A stretch of DNA of 64,000 nucleotides, taken from Rhizobium sp. Root1334 (GTDB lineage: Bacteria > Pseudomonadota > Alphaproteobacteria > Rhizobiales > Rhizobiaceae). The translations under genes were made by a program, and so were the position numbers. The stretch covers positions 1,406,773 to 1,470,772 of the forward strand of contig NZ_LMEY01000001.1 of assembly GCF_001426665.1 (NCBI RefSeq), given 5' to 3'. Positions 20,750-28,789 of this stretch are shown one piece after another (within the stretch, counting starts at the first letter, position 1; each line of letters begins with the position of its first letter). The notes beneath the pieces are model-generated. The model saw nothing but the letters and a program-made list of their open reading frames with translations, was not told the DNA's origin and ran no database searches.

Positions 20750-21385
20750 ATGAGCGGCACCCTCGTCCTTGTGCGTCACGGCCAGAGCGACTGGAACCTG
20801 AAGAACCTGTTTACCGGCTGGAAGGATCCTGACCTGACGCCGCTTGGCATCGAAGAAGCCAATGCCGGTGGCAAGGCGCTCGCCGATTATGGCATCAAGT
20901 TTGACGTCGCCTTCACATCGGTGCTCACCCGCGCCCAACACACGCTGAAACTCATCCTCGACAATCTCGGCCAGCCCGATCTGGAAACCATCAAGAACCA
21001 GGCGCTCAACGAGCGCGACTATGGCGATCTCTCCGGCCTCAACAAGGACGATGCCCGCGCCAAGTGGGGCGAAGAGCAGGTGCATATCTGGCGCCGTTCC
21101 TATGACGTCCCGCCGCCAGGCGGCGAAAGCCTGAAGGATACCGGCGCCCGCGTCTGGCCCTATTACATGACCGACATCCTGCCGCGCGTGCTGGCCGGCG
21201 AGAAGGTGCTGGTTGCCGCACACGGCAACTCGCTGCGCTCGCTGCTGATGGTTCTCGACCGGCTGGACCGCGAACAGATCCTCTCGGTCAATCTCGCGAC
21301 CGGCGTGCCGATGGTCTACAAGCTGAAGGCGGATTCCACTGTCGCTTCCAAGGAAGTGCTCGGCGACATGTCCGGCGCCCATTGA
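20750..21385 (+). CDS. gpmA: 2,3-bisphosphoglycerate-dependent phosphoglycerate mutase
   Basis: 211 residues from the ATG at 20750, which has a perfect GGAGGA Shine-Dalgarno. The phosphohistidine motif [10 protein letters not shown] is at residues 7-16. RAQHTL, the ERDYGDLSG loop and the second histidine in VAAHGNSLR complete the active site. It interconverts 3- and 2-phosphoglycerate in glycolysis and gluconeogenesis. It is shorter than the E. coli enzyme, lacking about 40 C-terminal residues, as is usual in alphaproteobacteria. Confidence 0.96.
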   Translation: MSGTLVLVRHGQSDWNLKNLFTGWKDPDLTPLGIEEANAGGKALADYGIKFDVAFTSVLTRAQHTLKLILDNLGQPDLETIKNQALNERDYGDLSGLNKDDARAKWGEEQVHIWRRSYDVPPPGGESLKDTGARVWPYYMTDILPRVLAGEKVLVAAHGNSLRSLLMVLDRLDREQILSVNLATGVPMVYKLKADSTVASKEVLGDMSGAH

Positions 21386-21412
21386 GCGTTGCGATTGGAT
21401 GAATTCACTGAA

Positions 21413-21438
21413 AAGGGCCGCTCGAAAGGCTGGCCCTT
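21413..21438 (+). terminator. Hairpin after gpmA
   Basis: AAGGGCC (21413-21419) pairs with GGCCCTT (21432-21438). It has no clear T-run. It is the first of three stem-loops between the convergent gpmA and Imm11-like genes. Confidence 0.5.
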
Positions 21439-21460
21439 AACTTGAATGTGAACGTCACTT

Positions 21461-21501
21461 CGTCGCAAAAACCGGGTTTTGGCGCCTGACTTTTTGCGAC
21501 G
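21461..21501. terminator. Bidirectional terminator between gpmA and the Imm11-like gene
   Basis: Perfect 11-base arms: CGTCGCAAAAA at 21461-21471 and TTTTTGCGACG at 21491-21501. The A-tract and T-tract are inside the arms on both strands. A third, imperfect stem (about 21525-21537 with 21554-21565) lies beyond it. Apart from these, the 205-base gap shows no gene. Confidence 0.65.
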
Positions 21502-21589
21502 GAAATGCGCTGACTTGGTATCGTTCGCGTTCCGCCGCGGGTTCCGCAATTTTACGGACGCGAATGACACGCTCCTGTTTGTCCTTAAG

Positions 21590-22186
21590 TCAGTCAGTCT
21601 CAGGAAAATGCTGATAGTGCGCGCCGGTAATGCCGGCTGCATCAAAGGCTGCTTTCAGTGCCTCGCTGATTCCCGGGTTCGGCATAACGATGAACTTATC
21701 AATCCAGACATGGTGGCCGCCAATCTGCGACCGGTTGAAGACCAGTTCTTTCTTGCTGCCGTCCAGGAACCAGAGATTGCGAAACTCGAATGTCGTCTTG
21801 GCGCGATCAACCGTATCCAGGCGGTTGCAGGGAACAAACCAGAAGCGGTGCGCCGCATGACTGCCATCCTCCCATACAAACTCGATGGGAAAGAACTGAT
21901 GGACGTTTGGTTCAAAGTTCTCGATGACGTCCTTGATCTTCACACTCACGGCCAATCCAAAGGCATCGTAGATATCCAGAATCGGCCGCTTCGGCCCTGA
22001 GAGTTCGATCTTCGTTGGAACATGTGCCACCTCGATCGGCCGGCCGTAATACGAGTAGTTGGGCCGAATGCGAACGCCAACATCCCGCGTGACATCGATG
22101 GGCCGAATCTTGTCAACATCACCATCCAGGGCTCGGTAAATGTAACTGTAAACCTCTTCGCTCTTGTGGCTGAGAAAATAGACCAT
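21590..22186 (-). CDS. Imm11-like (DUF1629 type) immunity protein, orphan
   Basis: 198 residues from an ATG with AGGAG five bases upstream. The layout matches the Imm11 / MXAN_0049 family as I know it: a middle block VSVKIKDVIENFEPNVHQFFPIEF, then the FW motif AAHRFWFVPCNRLDTVD, and the C-terminal GHHVWIDKFIVMPN followed by SEALKAAFDAAGITG. The family is found beside polymorphic toxins and is thought to neutralise them. No toxin lies next to it here, so it may protect against neighbours' toxins or be a leftover. The family call is by pattern memory and needs a profile search. Confidence 0.55.
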   Translation of the reverse strand: MVYFLSHKSEEVYSYIYRALDGDVDKIRPIDVTRDVGVRIRPNYSYYGRPIEVAHVPTKIELSGPKRPILDIYDAFGLAVSVKIKDVIENFEPNVHQFFPIEFVWEDGSHAAHRFWFVPCNRLDTVDRAKTTFEFRNLWFLDGSKKELVFNRSQIGGHHVWIDKFIVMPNPGISEALKAAFDAAGITGAHYQHFPETD

Positions 22187-22382
22187 GCCGCTCCTGCTCT
22201 ACCTGGCGCAAAACTGGAGTGTTTTGACTAGGTTTCTTGCTCGATAGTTGCACCATCAGCACCGAACGATTTACAACCATCAGGAGAATGCCTCATGGAT
22301 TATCCAATAAGTTAACGCACCGGCAACGCCCCTGCCTCCGGCGGATCGCGCTTGATGCGTTTATGTTCTCCTGATTTGGCTG

Positions 22383-22406
22383 AAGGCCGCGCAAGCGGCC
22401 CTTTTC
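22383..22406. terminator. Hairpin downstream of the Ada-like gene
   Basis: GGCCGC-GCAA-GCGGCC with CTTTT after it on the plus strand and TTCAG on the minus strand. It lies just past the stop codon of the Ada-like gene. The T-run is on the side that would serve a plus-strand transcript, although no plus-strand gene is visible before it. Confidence 0.5.
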
Positions 22407-22409
22407 ATG

Positions 22410-23282
22410 TCAGACCTTGCCGGCCTCCCAGCCGAGCATCGCCCGCTTGCGGGTAAGACCCCAGTGATAGCCGGTCAAGGCGCCGCTTTTGCCGAGCGCC
22501 CGGTGGCAAGGAACGACGAACGAGATCGGGTTGCGGCCGACGGCAGCACCGACAGCGCGCGAGGCGGTGGGCTGGCCGATATCGCAGGCGATGTCGGAAT
22601 AGGTGACGGCCTTGCCCATCGGGATCTTCAACAGCGATTCCCAGACGCGGATCTGGAAGTCGGAGCCGATCAACACGACACGCAGCGGTTCCTCAGCACT
22701 CCATTCCCTGGCATCGAAAATCCGGGCCGCGTAACCCGCGGTCGCCGCACTGTCTTCTATGAACTGCGCATTCGGCCAGCGGCTGGCCATGTCCTCGAAG
22801 CTGGCCTTCTCATCGCCGGCATCGTTGAAGGCCAGACCGGCCAAGCCGCGATCGGTGACCATCACCAGCGCCACGCCGAACGGGCACGGATGGAACCCGT
22901 AACGGATGGTTAGACCGCCGCCGCGTAGTTTCCACTCGCCGGGCGACATCGCCTCATGCGTGACGAACAGGTCATGCAGGCGTGACGGGCCTGACAGGCC
23001 GAGTTCGAAACTGGTTTCCAGAAGCGGCAGTTCCTCCTGACGCAACAGGCGCTTGGCGTGATCGAGCGTCACAGCCTGAAGGAAGGCCTTGGGCGACAAG
23101 CCCGCCCAACGCGTAAAGGTTTTCTGCAGCTGCGTCGGCGACTGGCCGAGATCACTGGCAATGGCATCGAGGGATGGTTGATCGCGGTAATTTTCGGTCA
23201 GCAACTCGACCACACGGCTGACCGTCTCGTAATCGCTGCCGTGCGGCGTGATATCGGTAGGCTTCGATGTCTTGATGTCCAT
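22410..23282 (-). CDS. AraC helix-turn-helix / methylated-DNA cysteine methyltransferase fusion (Ada-like)
   Basis: 290 residues. Residues about 20-120 are an AraC-type double HTH (LDAIASDLGQSPTQLQKTFTRWAGLSPKAF). From about 135 comes the O6-alkylguanine transferase, with IPMGKAVTYSDIA, ASRAVGAAVGRNPI and the acceptor Cys259 in VVPCHRAL. It removes O6-methylguanine from DNA and may activate its own gene. The N-terminal zinc domain of E. coli Ada, which senses methylphosphotriesters, is absent. It is a single gene next to DUF2244-nth, on the minus strand. Confidence 0.9.
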   Translation of the reverse strand: MDIKTSKPTDITPHGSDYETVSRVVELLTENYRDQPSLDAIASDLGQSPTQLQKTFTRWAGLSPKAFLQAVTLDHAKRLLRQEELPLLETSFELGLSGPSRLHDLFVTHEAMSPGEWKLRGGGLTIRYGFHPCPFGVALVMVTDRGLAGLAFNDAGDEKASFEDMASRWPNAQFIEDSAATAGYAARIFDAREWSAEEPLRVVLIGSDFQIRVWESLLKIPMGKAVTYSDIACDIGQPTASRAVGAAVGRNPISFVVPCHRALGKSGALTGYHWGLTRKRAMLGWEAGKV

Positions 23283-23346
23283 GGTCGTATCTCCTTGATG
23301 CCAGAGATAATCATTCCAACCAGGGTATCGCCACCCGATTCTTGAT

Positions 23347-23844
23347 CTACCGGCGTTTCACCGTCGCCAGCGCACCGGAAAAGGCCGTGGCAAATGTCTC
23401 GCGATCGTCGCGGTTGAGGAAGGAGCCGATATCGGTGGTTCGCTGCCGGTCGCTGAGCTGCATCGAGACGATGCCGATCTCCTGATGGCGCGAAATGTTA
23501 AACCGCGTCCAGAAGGGATTGAACCGATGCTCGGTCATCCGGCCTGCCGGGTTGAACTTGCGTACGCAGACATCGGTGCGGGACACGCGGATTTCCTCGC
23601 GGGCGCAGGCGGAGCGGTAGTTCAGCCAGAAGGCGCCGAACAGAAGCAGGAAATCCAGCCCGAAGAAAAAGACGATCGGCCAGGCGCCGATGACGACGAA
23701 AACGAAGATATGGACGAGACACATCAGGGCGGCGATGAACAGGAAGACCTTGAAGCCCCTGATCCCGAGCGAGCGGTATGGCGTCAGCTCGGCTGCGAAA
23801 ACCGGCTGTTCTTCCCTGACACTCTCGGCGTTGCCATCGTTCAT
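23347..23844 (-). CDS. DUF2244 membrane protein
   Basis: 165 residues. A short acidic N-terminus precedes two membrane segments at about 33-55 and 58-75 (KVFLFIAALMCLVHIFVFVV and WPIVFFFGLDFLLLFGAFW). Then comes a cytoplasmic domain with REEIRVSRTDVCVRKFNPAG and FNPFWTRFNI. DUF2244 proteins are found next to nth in many alphaproteobacteria, and here it is divergent from nth with 22 bases between the starts. The role is unknown. Confidence 0.85.
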   Translation of the reverse strand: MNDGNAESVREEQPVFAAELTPYRSLGIRGFKVFLFIAALMCLVHIFVFVVIGAWPIVFFFGLDFLLLFGAFWLNYRSACAREEIRVSRTDVCVRKFNPAGRMTEHRFNPFWTRFNISRHQEIGIVSMQLSDRQRTTDIGSFLNRDDRETFATAFSGALATVKRR

Positions 23845-23866
23845 GACGAATGACTATAGATGCAGG

Positions 23867-24631
23867 ATGAAAAACGTGAAGCCAAAATCAGCAATCAAGC
23901 CGGCGAAAGCAAAATCTGCGACAACCGGCCGCTCCAGAACGAAGCCGAAAACGATATACAGCAAGGCGGAAATCGAGGAGATCTTCCGGCGTTTCTCGAT
24001 CCAGCGGCCCGAGCCGAAGGGTGAACTAGAGCACGTCAATCCGTTTACGCTGGTCGTTGCGGTGGCGCTATCGGCGCAGGCGACCGACGCAGGGGTCAAC
24101 AAGGCGACGCGGGCGCTTTTTGCCATCGCCGACACACCGCAAAAGATGGTTGATCTGGGAGAGGAGCGCGTTCGCGACTACATCAAGACCATCGGGCTTT
24201 ATCGCAACAAGGCCAAGAACGTCATTGCGCTCAGTGAAAAACTGATCGCGGATTTTGGCGGCGAAGTGCCGCGCACCCGCGAGGAACTGATCACGTTACC
24301 TGGGGTTGGCCGCAAGACTGCCAATGTGGTTCTCTCCATGGCCTTCGGGCAGGCGACCATGGCTGTCGATACCCATATTTTCCGCATCGCCAACCGGCTC
24401 TGTCTAGCGCCGGGGAAAACCCCGGACGAGATTGAGCACCAGTTGATGCAGATCATCCCCGATCACTATCTCTACCATGCGCATCATTGGCTGATCCTGC
24501 ATGGGCGCTATTGCTGCAAGGCGCGCAAGCCGGAATGCCAGCGTTGCGTGATTGCCGATATCTGCAAGGCGGCGGAGAAGACCAGCGAGATGCCCGCACC
24601 GCTGGTCGAGCTGCCAGCTCAGATCATCTGA
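23867..24631 (+). CDS. nth: Endonuclease III
   Basis: 254 residues from the ATG at 23867; a longer in-frame start would run into the DUF2244 gene. The basic N-terminal tail of about 28 residues is typical of rhizobial Nth. The helix-hairpin-helix LPGVGRKTANVVL holds the catalytic Lys150, and VDTH holds Asp168. The iron-sulfur loop has Cys217, 224, 227 and 233 with the C-x6-C-x2-C-x5-C spacing. It excises oxidised pyrimidines and cuts abasic sites. Its stop lies inside the 3' end of the convergent TetR gene. Confidence 0.96.
   Translation: MKNVKPKSAIKPAKAKSATTGRSRTKPKTIYSKAEIEEIFRRFSIQRPEPKGELEHVNPFTLVVAVALSAQATDAGVNKATRALFAIADTPQKMVDLGEERVRDYIKTIGLYRNKAKNVIALSEKLIADFGGEVPRTREELITLPGVGRKTANVVLSMAFGQATMAVDTHIFRIANRLCLAPGKTPDEIEHQLMQIIPDHYLYHAHHWLILHGRYCCKARKPECQRCVIADICKAAEKTSEMPAPLVELPAQII
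24619..24631. other. Palindrome holding the stop codons of nth and a TetR gene
   Basis: TCAGAT-C-ATCTGA: six-base arms at 24619-24624 and 24626-24631. The nth TGA (24629-24631) and the TetR stop (complement at 24624-24626) fall within it. The arms are short, so a role in termination is uncertain. Confidence 0.4.
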
Positions 24632-25202
24632 TGGAAATGCCGTCAATCAGGGCGGCGATCGCCGCCTCATAGTGGTCGCGCCTGCCGCCTGCTTCGATGG
24701 CCAGCGCCGCCCGGTCGAAGGATGCGGACAATAGCTGGGCGAAGGCGTCAAGCAGTGCGACGTCCTTGCCGTTGGCCGAAAACAGATCTGCCAGGCCAGC
24801 CTTCAGGCTTGCCTCGACATGCTCCGCATCGATAACCTGCAGGTTGGGCAGGCCGAGAATGGCAGGCCCATCGAGCAGGAGAAGCCGTGTGCGGCCAGGC
24901 ACGGCCATTGCATCGAAATAACCGCGTGCACCCGTGAGGAGAGCGTCCCGCGCATTGCTCAAGCCAGCGGCCGAGGCCTCGATCTCTGCCCCCACCTGAC
25001 GCGCCTCGTCTGCGACGATGGCTGCAAACAGCGCCTTCTTGTCCTCGAAATGATGATAGAGCGCGCCGCGTGTGACACCGGCTGCGCTGGCGATGTCAGG
25101 CGTCGCCGTCTCGGCATAGCCTTTCTCGACAAAAAGCTGCCGCGCTGCCGCCATCAGGGCAAGACGCATGCTTTCGGTTCGTTCCTTGTTGGTCCGTCGC
25201 AT
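24624..25202 (-). CDS. TetR family regulator
   Basis: 192 residues. The N-terminal HTH is [36 protein letters not shown] in outline, with TRGALYHHF as the recognition helix. The C-terminal ligand domain contains [14 protein letters not shown], as in the TetR_C subgroup near AcrR. It is divergent from the VOC gene, and the 83-base gap has two palindromes that fit a TetR operator. It probably represses itself and the VOC protein. Confidence 0.9.
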   Translation of the reverse strand: MRRTNKERTESMRLALMAAARQLFVEKGYAETATPDIASAAGVTRGALYHHFEDKKALFAAIVADEARQVGAEIEASAAGLSNARDALLTGARGYFDAMAVPGRTRLLLLDGPAILGLPNLQVIDAEHVEASLKAGLADLFSANGKDVALLDAFAQLLSASFDRAALAIEAGGRRDHYEAAIAALIDGISIR

Positions 25203-25213
25203 TTCCCACCTTT

Positions 25214-25234
25214 ACATACAATCTGAATGTATGT
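25214..25234. promoter_or_regulatory. TetR operator candidate 1
   Basis: ACATACA at 25214-25220 and TGTATGT at 25228-25234, seven-base arms with a seven-base spacer. The half-site ACATACA is that of AcrR-like operators. It lies 11 bases before the TetR start codon and would block its promoter. Confidence 0.75.
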
Positions 25235-25246
25235 TATTTGCACAAA

Positions 25247-25261
25247 CATACAGACTGTATG
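25247..25261. promoter_or_regulatory. TetR operator candidate 2
   Basis: CATACAG-A-CTGTATG, a perfect palindrome with one central base. It shares the CATACA half-site with candidate 1 and lies 24 bases before the VOC start codon, so each divergent gene has its own site. Confidence 0.75.
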
Positions 25262-25285
25262 ATAATTTCACACGGAGGAAAAGAG

Positions 25286-25711
25286 ATGAAAATCACCAGC
25301 TACTATCCTGTCATCATGACCCGCGACGTTCTGGGCACCACCAAGTTCTACGTCCGGCATTTCGGCTTCACAGCGCAGTTTACGACCGACTGGTATGTTC
25401 ACCTGCAATCCACAGAGAACGAGCATGTGACACTCGCCATTCTTGACGGCAGCCACCAGACGATCCCTGAAAAATCACGCGGCACCGCTGCCGGGCTTCT
25501 CCTCAATTTCGAAGTCGAGAATCCGGATGCGCTCTATATGGAGTTTCAGGCGGCGGGGCTGCCAATCCTCCTCACACTGCGCAATGAGGATTTCGGCCAG
25601 CGGCATTTCATCACTGCTGATCCGAACGGCGTGCTGATCGATGTGATCAAGCCGATCCCGCCAACCGCGGAATTTGCGGTACACTATGAAACATCCATTC
25701 TACCAGCTTGA
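25286..25711 (+). CDS. VOC (glyoxalase/bleomycin-resistance fold) protein
   Basis: 141 residues from the ATG at 25286 with GGAGGA upstream. The VOC fold shows as two beta-alpha-beta units: [21 protein letters not shown] at the N-terminus (split here by the motif start) and the C-terminal [19 protein letters not shown]. Family members bind a metal with His and Glu side chains, but here the end has Asp-Val-Ile in place of the usual Glu. The substrate is unknown. It is paired with a TetR gene, suggesting induced detoxification of a small molecule. Confidence 0.85.
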   Translation: MKITSYYPVIMTRDVLGTTKFYVRHFGFTAQFTTDWYVHLQSTENEHVTLAILDGSHQTIPEKSRGTAAGLLLNFEVENPDALYMEFQAAGLPILLTLRNEDFGQRHFITADPNGVLIDVIKPIPPTAEFAVHYETSILPA

Positions 25712-25723
25712 TCCGGATCAAGC
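25706..25723. terminator. 18-base perfect palindrome across the VOC and MFS gene ends
   Basis: GCTTGATCCGGATCAAGC. The VOC stop TGA (25709-25711) and the complement of the MFS stop (25718-25720) are symmetric parts of it. It is well placed to be a shared 3' end structure of the convergent genes. There is no T-run beyond the arms. Confidence 0.55.
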
Positions 25724-26983
25724 CGTCTTGCGCTCGCTTAGCGAATAAGCGAGCGCCGAGACCGGCAGTGCAAGTCCAAGCATCGAGGTGGCCCACCAAC
25801 CTCCCTGTGCATAAAGCCAACCACCAAGCGCCGAACCGGCGGCGCCACCGGCAAAGAACGCGGCCATATAGAGCCCGTTCAGACGGCTGCGATATTCGGC
25901 GCCCAGCACGAAAATGGCGCGTTGGCCAAGAACCAGATTGGTAACGACGCCAAAATCAAGCAGGATGGCGGCGAAGGTGAGAAGGCCGAGCGCCCACACC
26001 GACCCCACCGGAGCGACATGCGTGACCAGGAAGGCGGCCGCGACGGAGACCATCGACAAGCGCGTTGCCGCATAGCTCCAGCCCTTGTCGGCGAGGCGGC
26101 CGCTGATCGGAGCGGCGATGGCGCCGGCGGCGCCTGCCAGCGCGAACAGCGCGATCTGCCCTTGCGACAGGCCAAACTCCGGCCCCGACAGCAAAAGCGG
26201 CGTTGTCGTCCAGAACAGGCTGAAGGCCGCGAACATGAAAGCGTGATAAAGTGAGCGGCGGCGCAGGATCGGCGTGTTGGCGACCAGCCGGCCCATCGAG
26301 GCGAGCAGGGCGCCATAGCTCAAACCCGCCTCCGGAATGCGCGGCGGCAGGGCGCGGGCGAGAACAAGGGCGAGCACCACCAGCGCCGCTGCCGAAATGA
26401 AGAAAACCATATGCCAGGGCAGGAATTCAGCAATGAAGCTCGAGGCTGGCCGTGCCAGCATGATGCCGACCATCAGGCCGCTCATGACATTGCCGACAGC
26501 CTGGCCGCGATGCGCCTCCGGCGCCATATGCGCCGCATAGGGCACGATGATCTGGATGGCGACCGAGCCTAACCCGATGAAGAACGCCGAGGCGAGAAAC
26601 GGCAGCGGCGTCGAGGCGAGGCCCGCCCCGACCACGGCGAGCGTTCCAAGCGCCATGACCGTCAGGATCAGCTTGCGATTTTCAAAGAGATCACCCAACG
26701 GCACGATCAACAGGAGACCGAGACCATAACCGATCTGCGTCAGTGTGACGATCAGCCCTGCCGCACCTGGAGACAGGCCCAGCGAGGCGCTGATCGGGCC
26801 GATCAGCGGCTGTGCATAATAGAGATTGGCGGCAATCAGGCCGCAGGCGGCGGCCAGAAGGAACATCATTCCCGATGACATCGCCTGCGGTTCCACGGCC
26901 TTGAATTCAGAGGGCCTCAATTTAAGGGCTTGGGGTTCTGGGGTCTTGGCAGCAAAATCTGCCGGTCTTGCGATACAGGTCAT
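25718..26983 (-). CDS. MFS transporter, drug-efflux type
   Basis: 421 residues from the ATG at 26983; the open frame continues upstream without a credible start. There are about twelve membrane helices. The first is MMFLLAAACGLIAANLYYAQ, and the family loop between helices 2 and 3 is GDLFENRKL, a variant of the MFS G-x3-D-R-x-G-R-R/K motif. Drug:H+ antiporter-1 type proteins (YdhP/Bcr-like) look closest. It is the gene behind a TetR regulator on the same strand, 29 bases apart, so it is probably controlled by it. Confidence 0.88.
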   Translation of the reverse strand: MTCIARPADFAAKTPEPQALKLRPSEFKAVEPQAMSSGMMFLLAAACGLIAANLYYAQPLIGPISASLGLSPGAAGLIVTLTQIGYGLGLLLIVPLGDLFENRKLILTVMALGTLAVVGAGLASTPLPFLASAFFIGLGSVAIQIIVPYAAHMAPEAHRGQAVGNVMSGLMVGIMLARPASSFIAEFLPWHMVFFISAAALVVLALVLARALPPRIPEAGLSYGALLASMGRLVANTPILRRRSLYHAFMFAAFSLFWTTTPLLLSGPEFGLSQGQIALFALAGAAGAIAAPISGRLADKGWSYAATRLSMVSVAAAFLVTHVAPVGSVWALGLLTFAAILLDFGVVTNLVLGQRAIFVLGAEYRSRLNGLYMAAFFAGGAAGSALGGWLYAQGGWWATSMLGLALPVSALAYSLSERKTA

Positions 26984-27012
26984 GATCGTCTCAATTCCAT
27001 GTCTTAAACTGG

Positions 27013-27633
27013 TTAGCTGAGCAGTTTCATCGCCACATCGGCGACAGCCATCATTTCTGCGCGGCTGCGGCCGGTTTTCCCGACAATACGCGCGCCCTGC
27101 ACCAGGCAAAGCAGCGCACGTGCGGTATCGGCGGCATCAATGCCTGCGGGCACCGATCCATCCGCCTGGCCATGCAGAATGCAATCCTTCATCACCGCTT
27201 CATTGGCCGCGTGTGCGACATCGACGCGCTCTGCGGCAACCGGATCGGATGCGGCCAGTTCTGCTGCCGTTGCGATAACGAGACAGCCGCGCTGGCCGAG
27301 CTCGCCGCAGGCGGCCGCGGCGTAAAATTGCAGCGCTGCCCTGATCTTGTCGCTGCCAAGCGCATGCGGCGCGATCGCCGCCTTCAGCTTCGTGCTGCGC
27401 AGGACCCGGTACCGGTCGAACGCCGCAAGCAGGATGCCACGCTTGTCCTTGAAGGCCTTGTAGAGGCTGCCAGGGGTCAATTGCATCGCATCGGCAAGAT
27501 CGTTGATGGACGTTCCGTGATAGCCGCGCATCGAGAAAATATCGATGGCCCGCTCAAGCGCGCTATCGGCATCAAACTCGCGGGGACGGCCCCGCTGGCG
27601 TTGGTCGTGCTGAGTTCTAGCTCTTGTTTCCAT
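27013..27633 (-). CDS. TetR family regulator of the adjacent MFS gene
   Basis: 206 residues from METRARTQHDQRQRGRPREF. A start eight codons further up is possible, but it would place a 26-base perfect palindrome over the start, so the shorter form is chosen. The HTH includes GYHGTSINDLADAMQLTPGS and LYKAFKDKRGIL. The C-terminal region with GQRGCLVIATAAELA resembles the NemR/YxaF group, which responds to electrophiles through cysteine. It sits upstream of the MFS gene on the same strand. Confidence 0.88.
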   Translation of the reverse strand: METRARTQHDQRQRGRPREFDADSALERAIDIFSMRGYHGTSINDLADAMQLTPGSLYKAFKDKRGILLAAFDRYRVLRSTKLKAAIAPHALGSDKIRAALQFYAAAACGELGQRGCLVIATAAELAASDPVAAERVDVAHAANEAVMKDCILHGQADGSVPAGIDAADTARALLCLVQGARIVGKTGRSRAEMMAVADVAMKLLS

Positions 27634-27640
27634 GCAGGCT

Positions 27641-27666
27641 ATATAGGAAACGATCATTTCCTATAT
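27641..27666. promoter_or_regulatory. Operator of the TetR-MFS operon
   Basis: ATATAGGAAA at 27641-27650 and TTTCCTATAT at 27657-27666: ten-base perfect arms with a six-base spacer. It lies eight bases before the chosen TetR start codon, where a self-repressing TetR would bind. It is also about 110 bases before adenosine kinase on the other strand. Confidence 0.75.
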
Positions 27667-27774
27667 CAAGTAAAATTTGCGTGTGGCGGCTGTTTTTCGC
27701 TTTCCACTTCCAAACTGCCGGAAATCCGCTATTACCGGACACCGACTGACACAAACAATCCAGGCGGTTTCCGG

Positions 27775-28767
27775 ATGACAAAATTCGACGTGCTCACGAT
27801 CGGCAATGCGATTGTGGATATCATTGCGCGCTGCGACGACGCATTCCTTGTCCACAACGGCATTATCAAAAGCGCGATGAACCTGATCGACGCCGATCGG
27901 GCCGAGCTGCTCTACTCGCGCATGGGACCGGCACTCGAAGCCTCCGGCGGCAGCGCCGGCAATACGGCGGCGGGCATTGCCAACCTGGGCGGCCGGGCCG
28001 CTTATTTCGGCAAGGTCGCCAACGACCAGCTGGGCGAAATCTTCACCCATGACATTCGCGCCCAGGGCGTGCATTTTGAGACGAAGCCGCTCGATGATCT
28101 TCCGCCGACAGCCCGTTCGATGATCTTCGTCACCGAGGACGGCGAGCGTTCGATGAACACCTATCTTGGCGCCTGCGTCGAACTCGGCCCCAAGGATGTC
28201 GAGCCGTCCGTGGTTGCGGAAGCGGCCGTCACGTATTTCGAGGGTTATCTGTGGGATCCGCCGCTCGCCAAGGACGCCATCCGCGAATGCGCCCGCATCG
28301 CTCATGAGAACGGCCGCGAAGTGGCGATGACGCTGTCCGACAGTTTCTGTGTCCATCGTTACCGGGCGGAATTCCTCGAGTTGATGCGCTCCGGCACCGT
28401 CGATATCGTCTTTGCCAACCGGGCTGAAGCACTGGCACTCTACGAGACGGAAGACTTCGAGCACGCTCTGTCGATGATCTCAAAGGATTGCAAGCTGGCT
28501 GCTGTCACGTTGAGCGAAGAAGGTTCGATCGTCGTCAAGGGCGACGAGCGCGTCAAGGTCGAGGCGACGACGGTTAGCCGCGTTGTCGATACGACAGGTG
28601 CAGGCGACCTCTATGCGGCCGGCTTCCTGCACGGCTACACGACGGGACGGACATTGGCCGATTGCGGCAAGCTCGGCAGCCTGGCGGCGGGTATCGTCAT
28701 CGAGCAGGTCGGTCCGCGCCCGATGATCTCGCTGTCCGCCGCAGTAAAGGAAGCCGGTCTGCTCTGA
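27775..28767 (+). CDS. Adenosine kinase (PfkB family)
   Basis: 330 residues. The N-terminal DVLTIGNAIVDIIARCDD and GGSAGNTAAGIANLGG (58-73) are the PfkB family nucleoside-binding region. The C-terminal signature VDTTGAGDLYAAGFLHG holds the catalytic Asp near residue 274 and the anion hole. It phosphorylates adenosine to AMP with ATP and belongs to the group of adenosine kinases common in rhizobia. The SH3-domain gene faces it with 23 bases between stop codons. Confidence 0.93.
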   Translation: MTKFDVLTIGNAIVDIIARCDDAFLVHNGIIKSAMNLIDADRAELLYSRMGPALEASGGSAGNTAAGIANLGGRAAYFGKVANDQLGEIFTHDIRAQGVHFETKPLDDLPPTARSMIFVTEDGERSMNTYLGACVELGPKDVEPSVVAEAAVTYFEGYLWDPPLAKDAIRECARIAHENGREVAMTLSDSFCVHRYRAEFLELMRSGTVDIVFANRAEALALYETEDFEHALSMISKDCKLAAVTLSEEGSIVVKGDERVKVEATTVSRVVDTTGAGDLYAAGFLHGYTTGRTLADCGKLGSLAAGIVIEQVGPRPMISLSAAVKEAGLL

Positions 28768-28789
28768 CCGGCTTGCCGGAGCAAAAATC

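Noticed and set aside
22270-22375. Short plus-strand frames after AGGAGAATG upstream of the Imm11-like gene
   Set aside because: The frames are six or 28 codons, with no homology or conserved features visible.
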